A stretch of DNA of 8,898 nt from Aestuariivita sp964402685 (GTDB lineage: Bacteria; Pseudomonadota; Alphaproteobacteria; Rhodobacterales; Rhodobacteraceae): positions 1-8,898 of the forward strand of contig CAYODE010000148.1 in assembly GCA_964402685.1 (NCBI GenBank), written 5' to 3'. Shown here piece after piece: positions 1-6,293 of this stretch (position 1 is the stretch's first letter; every line of letters starts with the position of its first letter). The notes beneath the pieces were generated by a model. It worked only from the letters and a program-made list of their open reading frames with translations, did no database searches and was not told where the DNA came from. The translations under genes and the position numbers were made by a program.

Positions 1-98
1 GATGCGCAGCGTGTTCTTACGACAACGCTCAGAATGACCCGCTCGACCAGATCGCTCGCCAGGTCATACTGACGTTCATAGACGGATTGGGCGGCTGA
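1..98 (+). CDS. 3' end of an unidentified gene (partial, enters from the left edge)
   Basis: The third forward frame is open from the window edge to a TGA at 96-98. It encodes about 31 residues ending in an amphipathic helix-like tail (DPLDQIARQVILTFIDGLGG). The tail has a normal protein composition and the other forward frames are poor. C-terminal helices of this kind are common at the end of TetR-type regulators, but 31 residues cannot establish a family and no function is assigned. The gene converges on the minus-strand ORF that ends at 120, with about 20 bases between the two stops. A competing minus-strand frame is also open across 1-119, but it has no start codon and lies directly behind a stop. 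Confidence 0.4.
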   Translation, partial: CAACSYDNAQNDPLDQIARQVILTFIDGLGG

Positions 99-119
99 GC
101 CTTTGCAACGCCCTACGCT

Positions 120-497
120 TCAGTTTCTGGAGCTGAAATCTTTCATACTTGCCTTCCAGATCGCGATGGCTTCGAGCATCTTTCCGCGGGAAAGAGCATC
201 TTCAAATGCTGCGCATCTATCCGGGGCGCATTTCATGAGATCGGATCGCGCCTGTTCAAGGCTAACGACGGGTCTTTGGTCTTGATTCACACACGACTTC
301 CAGTTTCTTACGTTGGTTTTCTGCTTCATGCCCACTGGCACGTTGTGGACCACCAAGGAAGATTGGCCAGAAGCAAAATCAAATGCCAGCATTTTCTTCG
401 AGAAAGCCAGCACACAATGCGGATGGAAGGCTGGTGGTTCATTTCGCTTGATGTCGGCTGCGCGACGATCATTGATGAGACTCTTTGCAACCGGCAC
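120..497 (-). CDS. Small hypothetical protein (uncertain)
   Basis: This is a 125-residue minus-strand frame that I do not recognise. The C-terminal 60 residues look most protein-like, with an acidic/amphipathic helical stretch and a cysteine pair (KCAPDRC). There is no signal peptide or membrane segment. The first roughly 27 codons overlap, on the opposite strand, a segment that still reads as a DUF1036 remnant. The real start may therefore be the internal ATG at 392, giving about 90 residues, or only the 3' part may be genuine. No strong Shine-Dalgarno sequence precedes either ATG. It could be a relic gene or a chance frame opposite the pseudogene. Confidence 0.35.
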   Translation of the reverse strand: MPVAKSLINDRRAADIKRNEPPAFHPHCVLAFSKKMLAFDFASGQSSLVVHNVPVGMKQKTNVRNWKSCVNQDQRPVVSLEQARSDLMKCAPDRCAAFEDALSRGKMLEAIAIWKASMKDFSSRN

Positions 498-748
498 TTC
501 AACTACCGTGAGGAAACTGCGGATCGGACAGAGACCTACTCCGGTGACGAGTGGCTTTGCCTCGTGCTGCCAGGTGGTTTGGTTGTTTTATCGCAGGTCT
601 TTGGCCGCTAGTCAGACACCGGCGCCTTCGTTGGTTATTTCTATAACGATAACATACCCGGGATTTGTGCGGGAAGTGGACTTCGAGCGAAGACTTTTGA
701 GACATCGATATCGCAATCTCATACCAGGTGACGGTGAAACTCGACTAG
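417..748 (+). pseudogene. Degraded DUF1036 gene
   Basis: The frame starting near 417 reads EGWWFISLDVGC, then CNRHFNY, then YSGDEWLC. This matches in order the RYWFPVDVGEC, TNRYAYYY and YSGEKPLC stations of the intact DUF1036 protein at 2223-2660. A TAG at 609-611 interrupts it. The same frame then resumes with GAFVGYFYNDN and a cysteine (codon 666-668) up to about 695. The ending continues in a different frame as DIDIAISYQVTVKLD before a TAG at 746-748, mirroring the beta-strand ending (REVDFNGYRARTLTLE) of the intact copy. The N-terminal third, including the usual Cys-Asn motif, is not recognisable upstream. The copy therefore has at least one nonsense codon, one frame change and a lost 5' end. 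It lies immediately upstream of two intact DUF1036 genes on the same strand, so it is probably a decayed tandem paralogue. Confidence 0.6.
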
Positions 749-812
749 GGCTTGCGGAAACGCTGACCCTTTGTCAGCATCGGCCGACCGCAACGACGAA
801 CGACACACATTG

Positions 813-2216
813 ATGCCGACAAAACGCATTCGCCTTCCCGCCGAACTTAAATATCCGGTGCGCGTTACTGAATGCCACGTTGAAAGCGGCGCGCAGGTCG
901 AACAGGGAGATCCTGTGTATACGCTCCAGGATGCGTCAGGTCGGACAGGCATTGTTCGCGCGGCTGCAACGGGCCAGGTCATCGAAGGGCCCGTTCAGGT
1001 CGACACCACTTTTGCCGAACCAAATTTGGTTCTTGGGATCAAGACTGCCGCCGAAACCCAGCCTGAGCCCGAAATGGAAGAGGCTCAGCCCTCCGCTGAA
1101 GAGCAGCTGGCCTCGATCCTCGAACGCGCTGAGACCTTGGAAAATGCAAGGAGCCAAAGCCTAGGCAACTTCCAGTTTGGGCTCCAGCTCGCGATGGAGC
1201 GCAACGGTGTCGCCGCGAGCCTTGCGCGCGATATGACCGAAGGCGCGAACGTTACCGCGTTCTGGAAGCAAGCCAACCGTAGGGGGCAAGCCACGGAAAC
1301 CGAGAAAGCGACGCCTTCAACCGCAACTGGGACCTCCAAAGAGGCTGCCGCGCCTCGTGCTAAAGCCGAAGGCTCAGCCCGCCAATCTACCGCGGGCCAG
1401 AAAGCCGAACCGCCAAGATCAACAGCGACAACAGAAGACACATCAACCCAAAGCCGGGCTATGCCGGTCATCTTGGTTTTTATGACCCTACTCGCCGGTT
1501 GCGCGGTATTCTACCGGCTAAGCGTGCCGCTGCCTGACGTGTCGCTTCGGTGGCTGGTTGTGGGGGCATTGTTCGTTTCCATGGCGGTCGGGATCGGACT
1601 CATATTTCTGCTCAAATTCGTTTTTCGGATGCACATCAGTTCCAAAGCTTTTGGGGTTGGTTATCTGGGGACCATCGCAATCGGGATCGTAGCAGTCCTG
1701 TTGCCGATAAACCCGTCAGGTCTCCCCCAACTTGCTGTATTCTCTGGCCCAAAATGGCCCGAGAAAACGCGCCAGGATATGGAGTTAAGCATATTCAGGG
1801 ATAGAGATTTTTTGGAACGCAGCATGGCTGACACCCCAATAGACTATGGGTGGGAGGTATGTAACGGGCGCGATGATGACGTATTCTTGGCGTACACTGT
1901 TAAAGAGTCTTACAGCTGGCGCACCTCAGGTTGGTATTCGCTTGCACCTCAGCAATGCATGATCCTCCGCGATAGGCTGTATGATGGATTAGCGTATCTC
2001 CACGCCAGTTCTGGAGGCCAGCAAGTCTATCCTTCTGCGGAACAAGGAGTGTCCATACATAGGTTTTGCGTAGATTCCGCTGCCTTTGACCTACGAGGCG
2101 ACCCAGACTGGATCTTTTTGGGGTTCGGCTCAAGCTGTGTGGACCCCAATAAAAGAGAGATCTCCCTCGGTTTGGTGCAGCTCTTCCAAGAAGCCGAGAG
2201 AGTGGTAATAAACTAA
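813..2216 (+). CDS. Membrane protein: lipoyl-like domain, three TM helices, C-terminal DUF1036-like domain
   Basis: This is a 467-residue protein if translation starts at the ATG at 813; an in-frame TTG at 771 would add 14 unlikely residues. Neither start has a convincing ribosome binding site. Residues 1-78 resemble a biotinyl/lipoyl-like barrel (VESGAQVEQGDPVYTL, then IVRAAATGQV). The hairpin that normally carries the modified lysine reads DASGRTG, so covalent lipoylation or biotinylation is not expected. A helical segment (about 93-158) and an Ala/Thr/Ser/Lys/Glu-rich linker (159-215) follow. Three hydrophobic helices lie at about 217-235, 247-270 and 282-299. The C-terminal region (about 345-445) resembles DUF1036: YGWEVCN, the SGWYSLAPQQC station and later cysteines at 419 and 442, the same four-cysteine layout as the next gene. 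An odd number of spans would put the barrel in the cytoplasm and the cysteine-rich domain in the periplasm. The function is unknown. It probably forms an operon with the gene 6 bases downstream. Confidence 0.85.
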   Translation: MPTKRIRLPAELKYPVRVTECHVESGAQVEQGDPVYTLQDASGRTGIVRAAATGQVIEGPVQVDTTFAEPNLVLGIKTAAETQPEPEMEEAQPSAEEQLASILERAETLENARSQSLGNFQFGLQLAMERNGVAASLARDMTEGANVTAFWKQANRRGQATETEKATPSTATGTSKEAAAPRAKAEGSARQSTAGQKAEPPRSTATTEDTSTQSRAMPVILVFMTLLAGCAVFYRLSVPLPDVSLRWLVVGALFVSMAVGIGLIFLLKFVFRMHISSKAFGVGYLGTIAIGIVAVLLPINPSGLPQLAVFSGPKWPEKTRQDMELSIFRDRDFLERSMADTPIDYGWEVCNGRDDDVFLAYTVKESYSWRTSGWYSLAPQQCMILRDRLYDGLAYLHASSGGQQVYPSAEQGVSIHRFCVDSAAFDLRGDPDWIFLGFGSSCVDPNKREISLGLVQLFQEAERVVIN

Positions 2217-2222
2217 GGACCC

Positions 2223-2660
2223 ATGGGACATTCTTTACACACCAAGTGGTTAGGACTCTGCTCTACCCTGGCAACCGTCATTTGTCTGGCCTTGAGCACT
2301 GCGGCAGACGCGGAAGACTCCCTGTCTTCCGGTTGGCAGATCTGCAATCAAAACGAAGAGAAGATCTGGTATGCAGTGTCCTATGTCGATGCGTCGGACG
2401 GTGAATGGGTCACACGCTATTGGTTCCCCGTTGATGTGGGGGAGTGCTCAATTGTGCAGGATACCATCACCAATCGATACGCGTATTACTATGCGACAAC
2501 TGCTTTTGGATACGTCTACTCCGGTGAAAAACCTCTCTGCGTGACTATGCTAAATAACGGTGGCTATCGTGGGGACGGCGACAATTGCCTGAGTGAGCTC
2601 CGAAACTTTAGAGAGGTAGATTTCAACGGATACCGCGCGCGTACTCTTACACTGGAATAG
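2223..2660 (+). CDS. Secreted DUF1036-family protein
   Basis: This is a 145-residue protein. It starts with a Sec signal peptide: a short basic region, a hydrophobic core at about 10-25 and a likely cut after ADA near residue 30. The mature part is essentially one DUF1036 domain. It has GWQICN (Cys41), RYWFPVDVGEC (Cys75), the aromatic TNRYAYYYA strand, YSGEKPLC (Cys106), Cys122 in DNC, and a beta-strand ending. The four cysteines probably form two disulfides in the periplasm. DUF1036 proteins are mostly small exported alphaproteobacterial proteins of unknown function. The ATG lies 6 bases after the stop of the membrane-bound DUF1036 gene, and the likely Shine-Dalgarno AAGGA overlaps that stop, which suggests co-transcription and translational coupling. 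The two products may interact in the periplasm, since they share the same fold; this is an inference. Confidence 0.88.
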   Translation: MGHSLHTKWLGLCSTLATVICLALSTAADAEDSLSSGWQICNQNEEKIWYAVSYVDASDGEWVTRYWFPVDVGECSIVQDTITNRYAYYYATTAFGYVYSGEKPLCVTMLNNGGYRGDGDNCLSELRNFREVDFNGYRARTLTLE

Positions 2661-2673
2661 TCGGTTTGACCGA
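2661..2673. terminator. Small hairpin between convergent genes
   Basis: A perfect 5-bp stem with a 3-base loop (TCGGT-TTG-ACCGA) starts directly after the stop of the secreted DUF1036 gene. It sits in the 27-base gap before the 3' end of the convergent minus-strand gene. The location suits a bidirectional terminator, but the stem is short and neither strand shows a clear T-run. Confidence 0.25.
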
Positions 2674-2687
2674 AACTGCGGACAGAC

Positions 2688-3155
2688 TTACTGCCGCGGC
2701 GTCAGCGACCTAAGTTGCGCCGCTGCTTCTGCGAGTGCGATCTTCCGTAGGCGGCGGCGCTGAAGCCAATTCAAACGCGTGTTGGACCGGATAACCTGTT
2801 CAGCTTCTGCCAGTGCCCGGGCCTCCACATCAGCCAGAAGAAACTCCGTGGTGTCGTAGATTGTCCCCTCAAAGCATTTGCAAACGGCCAGACGCACCGC
2901 CACTTCGATATCCAGTGCCGGTGGGCCCGGTGTCGGTGGCTCTGGCACTGATTGAGGTGCACCCACCTCCCCAATCTGATCCGGCCCAAACTCTGCGACA
3001 GCCAGACGATCAAGCTCCGACAGAACCATATCCCCGTTCTCCAAACCAATCAGGCGGCGCCTGGCCTCTACGAGTGCAAAGCGGCTTTGCAAGTGCGTGG
3101 GCATCGCCTCCAGCACGTCGGTCCAAATCGCGTCAGCGGTTTGTTTCGCTGTCAT
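2688..3155 (-). CDS. Hypothetical two-segment helical protein with a proline-rich hinge
   Basis: This is a cytoplasmic-looking protein of 155 residues that I do not recognise. The start is taken at the ATG at 3155 because GAGAGG lies 7 bases upstream, an excellent ribosome binding site. The ATG five codons further upstream (3170) overlaps that site. Residues 1-65 are helical and rich in Arg, Leu and Glu. A Pro-rich hinge follows (about 66-81, PQSVPEPPTPGPP). A second helical part contains a CKC motif (near 92-94), an acidic Ala/Glu-rich helix and a basic patch (RLNWLQRRRLRK, about 127-138). There is no signal peptide or membrane segment. The basic patch could contact nucleic acid or a partner protein, but that is speculation. 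The gene converges on the DUF1036 operon and diverges from the gene at 3545. Confidence 0.65.
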   Translation of the reverse strand: MTAKQTADAIWTDVLEAMPTHLQSRFALVEARRRLIGLENGDMVLSELDRLAVAEFGPDQIGEVGAPQSVPEPPTPGPPALDIEVAVRLAVCKCFEGTIYDTTEFLLADVEARALAEAEQVIRSNTRLNWLQRRRLRKIALAEAAAQLRSLTPRQ

Positions 3156-3544
3156 CGTCGCGCCTCTCATTCAGAAAACCGTAGATCGCCATAGTAACAA
3201 GCGCTGGTTGTTTCAAACACCTCATTCACAAACGCCCTCACAGAAAGCGTACCATCCATGCCTCATGTACGGCTCTCTCTACCATGGCGTTCTAGCCTGC
3301 AGCGTCATCCTCTCCGACGACCTTGACGCACAAGGCGCAAGCCATGATGCAAGACGCGTGGGCGCAAAAGACGCCGGCGCCCCAAGAAAAGACCCCTGAC
3401 ATGATTGGAGTTCACAACAGCTACACGATGGAGACGAGTACAATCTACGAGAACTATTTTGCGCGTGTGCTTGGGTCAGGGTTGCCACCACCTAGAAGTT
3501 CGTGAGACGTTGAAAGCAGATAAGTTACAACATCGCCGGGTACT
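3156..3544. other. Divergent intergenic region of about 390 bases
   Basis: This region must hold the promoters of the divergent genes starting at 3155 and 3545, but no convincing -35/-10 pair is visible for either. On the minus strand TTGAAA (within 3211-3217) lies 17 bases from a weak TATGGC. That TTGAAA sits in an 11-base dyad, TGTTT-C-AAACA (3209-3219), which could be an operator. A short plus-strand frame from 3344 to 3505 has plausible codon content (MIGVHNSYTMETSTIYENYF) but no ribosome binding site and no recognisable relative; it may be a gene relic. Confidence 0.35.
3163..3168 (-). promoter_or_regulatory. Ribosome binding site that decides the start at 3155
   Basis: On the minus strand GAGAGG lies exactly 7 bases before the ATG at 3155. 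It overlaps the alternative ATG at 3170, so the downstream start is favoured. Confidence 0.6.
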
Positions 3545-3928
3545 ATGAAGCTTCGTCGTTTTTTTCTAGCAATCGCCACCCTTTGTGCTCCCAGCTTGGC
3601 CGCGGGGCAAGCCGCGGTTAGCAAAGACGAGGTCCTTACTTATTTGCAAGGCAACTGGATAAACGAAAGCGGCGACGTCGCTACAGAAATCAATGGTTAT
3701 TCGTTCTCTCAATACGTGGCCTATTTTGGCGAAGTGATTGAGAAGAAAGGTGGTTTGGCCCTGCAGCGCATATGCCCCGTCAACGACCTGAGAGGACCGA
3801 TACTTGTCTTCAGGGCGGTCGACAACGATACCTGGTGTTATAAGCTTGTCGTGGTCGAGCCCGACCGCGTCGAATTGGTTGAGACTGAAGTGGAGTACCC
3901 GGACACTTGGTATCGTTCAAGCGAGTAG
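3545..3928 (+). CDS. Small secreted protein of unknown function
   Basis: This is a 127-residue protein with a clear Sec signal peptide: MKLRR, a hydrophobic core FFLAIATLCAPSLAA, and a probable cleavage after GQA near residue 23. The mature part is about 104 residues and looks beta-rich. It starts with a helix leading to a GNW motif (residues 36-38) and has two cysteines (Cys77 and Cys98) that could form a periplasmic disulfide. The GxW motif followed by beta-strands recalls lipocalin-like or small inhibitor barrels, but I cannot assign a family. The ribosome binding site is weak. It stands alone, about 280 bases upstream of the ATP-grasp gene on the same strand. Confidence 0.7.
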   Translation: MKLRRFFLAIATLCAPSLAAGQAAVSKDEVLTYLQGNWINESGDVATEINGYSFSQYVAYFGEVIEKKGGLALQRICPVNDLRGPILVFRAVDNDTWCYKLVVVEPDRVELVETEVEYPDTWYRSSE

Positions 3929-4210
3929 TCCAAGGCTGATAGTGTTGTTCTACCATCCTGCAAAACTTTGAAAAATGACCCGCTAAAAGCAAGCGATCGC
4001 CTTCGGATTTTCGACAAAGTGCCCTCCCGCCCTAAAGCTGTTCGCGCTCGGTCAGTTGCTCAATGATGGGATGGCGCGGCGATGCAATGAGCTTCCAAAC
4101 GCGCCAACGTTTCGTCAAAGGGCCGCAATCTAACTCTCCTTGACGACGCGAGTTGGCCAAGGTTCGTTGAAGAACGTTAAGGCCATCGAAACCGAAGGCG
4201 CCAAAGTAAT

Positions 4211-4939
4211 ATGACAGTCTTTATTCTCACTCCGGACGAACGTGTCGTCAGTCTAAATCGCCTTTCTGCACGCATAGGCTTTCTTGCCTTGGGTGAAAGC
4301 GTTCACATGTTTGAACCGGACGAGGTGGAAACCCTCCCTCTGCAACTTGGAGATATCGTTGTTGGAGGTGTTGGGTTCGCCCAGACCGGCATGCGTCGGC
4401 TCGGCCTCGAAATCCCAGTGGTTGAAAGTGTTCCACCCGAGGTTGCTCCATTCGCTGGAAGACGGATTTGGAACTCGACTCTGGGGGAGTTACGCAGTCA
4501 AATAAGTGGCGGTGGCACTATCTTTGCAAAGCCTGTTGCGCAGAACCTGAAGACATTTGATGGGACTTTGTTTTCCAGATTCAGGGATCTGATTCCAACC
4601 GCCCATCTACCCGATGATACACCGATAGAATGCGCCGACCCAATTGCGTTGATTTCGGAGTTCCGCTGCTTTGTGCTTCATGGTGATGTAATTGGGCTGA
4701 GACATTATAAGGGCGACCCGTTGGTTTTCCCGGATCCAGCAATCATTCAAGAGGCGATTGGGGCTTACGACACTATCCCCGCAGGGTGCGCGATCGATTT
4801 TGGCGTCCTAGACACAGGTCAAACTGTGATCGTCGAAGTCAACGATGGTTATGCGGTCGGGGTCTACGGACTTGCACCTGTGCGCTATGCGCAGATCATT
4901 CTCGCGCGGTGGAATGAGATCCGTGCGTTCGGCGCTTAG
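4211..4939 (+). CDS. ATP-grasp protein resembling the R2K clade (DUF4343-like)
   Basis: This is a 242-residue cytoplasmic protein. The N-terminal half (1-95) fits a pre-ATP-grasp domain. The ATP-grasp core shows FAKP (Lys107), KTFDG (Lys114), SEFRCFV (Arg152) and HYKGD (Lys167). It then has IDFGVLDTGQTVIVEVNDGYAVGVYGL, broken here for reading as IDFGVL (195-200) and VIVEVNDGYAVG (206-217), with Glu209 and Asn211 as likely metal ligands. This pattern fits the R2K clade of ATP-grasp enzymes (DUF4343/PF14243-like), proposed from comparative genomics to ligate amino acids or peptides through an acyl-phosphate. The substrate is unknown. The key residues look intact, so it is probably active. The neighbours are an orphan secreted protein upstream and an orphan 214-residue gene downstream, each separated by about 300 bases, so an operon is not obvious. 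The Shine-Dalgarno sequence is weak. Confidence 0.8.
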   Translation: MTVFILTPDERVVSLNRLSARIGFLALGESVHMFEPDEVETLPLQLGDIVVGGVGFAQTGMRRLGLEIPVVESVPPEVAPFAGRRIWNSTLGELRSQISGGGTIFAKPVAQNLKTFDGTLFSRFRDLIPTAHLPDDTPIECADPIALISEFRCFVLHGDVIGLRHYKGDPLVFPDPAIIQEAIGAYDTIPAGCAIDFGVLDTGQTVIVEVNDGYAVGVYGLAPVRYAQIILARWNEIRAFGA

Positions 4940-5279
4940 TTGTCATCAATCTGAAGCGAGTAAAGTCAGCAGAACTCATCAGGTGACGCATCGCGATACG
5001 CAAAACGACCGTATGCCAGCACCCCAACCCGTTTGCCGCCTTCACAATTGCTAGCCGCCGTGCAGATACAGACGCCGGCGTCGTTGCAATACCAAGGTCA
5101 GCCTGAAAGGGTTTGGCAAGAAAACTAAGGTACTGGGAAGAAAAAGGGCGAGTAGCGGAGGCCTCGGTCCCTCTTGTCATTATTAGCACCGACGTTCAAC
5201 TGAAGGCCCTGTCCCTGCATTTGGTTAGAGTTGATTGGGAAAAATTGCGTCGTTCCTCCCGTTCGCTTAGTATCCCCCG
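4940..5279. other. Intergenic stretch of 340 bases without a clear gene
   Basis: No RNA gene, repeat or good promoter is visible. A minus-strand frame runs from 5189 to 4896, overlapping the end of the ATP-grasp gene. Part of it is protein-like (AKPFQADLGIATTP), but it has no ribosome binding site and no recognisable domain. The stretch may contain worn-down coding DNA. Confidence 0.35.
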
Positions 5280-5924
5280 ATGGACTATCACGCTGAAATC
5301 ACTCCTTTTCTTCACAAGCTTCCGCAGGGTGTTCCGGATGACTTTATCGCCCTGCGCGCGCGATCCAATCTGATCTGCGTGCCGGTTCCTCCCTGGAGCA
5401 CAAGGGCAAACCTTGATCAAACCAGCGGCATGTTGTTGTGGCAACCAGACGATCACGATGACATCCATAATCTGCCAACAATTACATGGTTCGAGCCGTC
5501 ACTCGACGATCAGTCCTCATATCGAATGATCCCGCGTAATGAGCCGGCGGACAGCTGGAAGCGGCTCTATCACTTGGAAATTAGCACTCCTTTCAAGGAG
5601 GCGCAGTTCCGGCATGCTCCAACGGCGCTGACTAAGACGCTAAAGAACAACGCCCATCGTATCGAATTGGCTGATACACCTGATCGGATTTGTGCAATAG
5701 ACCTCTACCACGATGCCTTTCAGCGCCCGATGACGTGTCTTTCTGCAGTGTGCTCTTTGCGCGTTGACAATAACTTGGTGCGCCTCAGCCACGTCCAATG
5801 GTGTGATACCTTTGACATCTACGACGACGCGACTTGGCCTGTCCCGCGCTCGGAAGCAGAAAACCGAGTGGACTATGTGTCAAAACTAATCGTCAGACCA
5901 TTCATCGGGTCTGCGCTTTCATGA
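5280..5924 (+). CDS. Hypothetical protein, 214 residues
   Basis: I do not recognise this gene. The frame has normal protein composition, with evenly spread aromatic and charged residues, and no signal peptide or membrane segment, so the product is probably cytoplasmic. Visible stretches include an acidic loop (QPDDHDDIHNLP, about 55-66), ITWFEPSLDD, WKRLYHLEISTPFKEAQFRH and, near the C terminus, WCDTFDIYDDATWPVPRSE. The ATG at 5280 is the only usable start, because a TAG lies in frame 12 bases upstream. It has no visible ribosome binding site, so it may be poorly translated, leaderless, or the remnant of a longer gene that lost its 5' end. It follows the ATP-grasp gene on the same strand after a 340-base gap. 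A partnership, for example as its substrate, is possible but untested. Confidence 0.6.
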   Translation: MDYHAEITPFLHKLPQGVPDDFIALRARSNLICVPVPPWSTRANLDQTSGMLLWQPDDHDDIHNLPTITWFEPSLDDQSSYRMIPRNEPADSWKRLYHLEISTPFKEAQFRHAPTALTKTLKNNAHRIELADTPDRICAIDLYHDAFQRPMTCLSAVCSLRVDNNLVRLSHVQWCDTFDIYDDATWPVPRSEAENRVDYVSKLIVRPFIGSALS

Positions 5925-6013
5925 CATTGGCAGAACGTGAAACTTGATTACGCCTTCTAAGGCACACACGCGGCCCTCAACTGTGCAGGAAGCAGTATTT
6001 TTGATCAGACCTG

Positions 6014-6028
6014 TTGCGGTCGCCGCAA
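6014..6028. repeat. Perfect inverted repeat (6-bp stem)
   Basis: TTGCGG-TCG-CCGCAA forms a perfect 6-bp hairpin with a 3-base loop, about 90 bases after the stop of the 214-residue gene. No T-run follows, so a rho-independent terminator is doubtful. Confidence 0.45.
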
Positions 6029-6044
6029 TGAATTGACCTCCTCC

Positions 6045-6071
6045 GCTGCGCAAAATCTCACTTTGCGTAGC
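6045..6071. repeat. Strong inverted repeat (10-bp stem, one G-T pair)
   Basis: GCTGCGCAAA (6045-6054) pairs with TTTGCGTAGC (6062-6071) across a 7-base loop, with a single G-T position. It lies 16 bases after the previous hairpin. The right arm recurs as an 11-mer at 6478-6488. This could be a small dispersed intergenic palindrome or a transcript-stabilising hairpin. Confidence 0.55.
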
Positions 6072-6293
6072 GATTGAATGTCCTGGAGTTAAACGTAACC
6101 GGGATTTCGTTTTGGACGTCAGTCAACTTGCAGCGCTCTTTGTCGAACAGCTACGCTGAGGGCAGCGGCCTAATTTGCACCATGCACTGGTGTTTTCCGT
6201 CTATCGTCTGTGACAAAAAAAATCGGCAGCTATTGGTCGGCAAAGTCTGCTGCTCTTGGCGCTTGGATGCTGCGCTGTCTCCGATGTCGGTAA

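Noticed and set aside
771..812. Upstream TTG start for the lipoyl-like/DUF1036 membrane protein
   Set aside because: It adds 14 residues unlike the start of a lipoyl-like domain (Ser/Asp/Arg/His-rich), and there is no ribosome binding site. The ATG at 813 places the domain at the N terminus.
313..813. Plus-strand frame of 166 codons across the pseudogene
   Set aside because: It is out of frame with nearly all of the DUF1036 similarity, which lies in the frame of position 417 and, at the end, of position 701. Its translation has poor composition.
3323..3505. Small plus-strand frame in the divergent intergenic region
   Set aside because: TTG start or internal ATG without a ribosome binding site, and no recognisable family. 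It is mentioned as a possible relic only.
3929..4210. Minus-strand fragments between the secreted protein and the ATP-grasp gene, e.g. a short frame reading FDETLARLEAHCIAAPSHH
   Set aside because: It resembles transposase-like or relic coding DNA only loosely, spans few codons and lacks a start. No inverted repeats or target duplication were seen.
4896..5189. Minus-strand frame of 97 codons
   Set aside because: It overlaps the 3' end of the ATP-grasp gene and has no ribosome binding site and no recognisable domain. Some stretches look protein-like, so a relic is possible.
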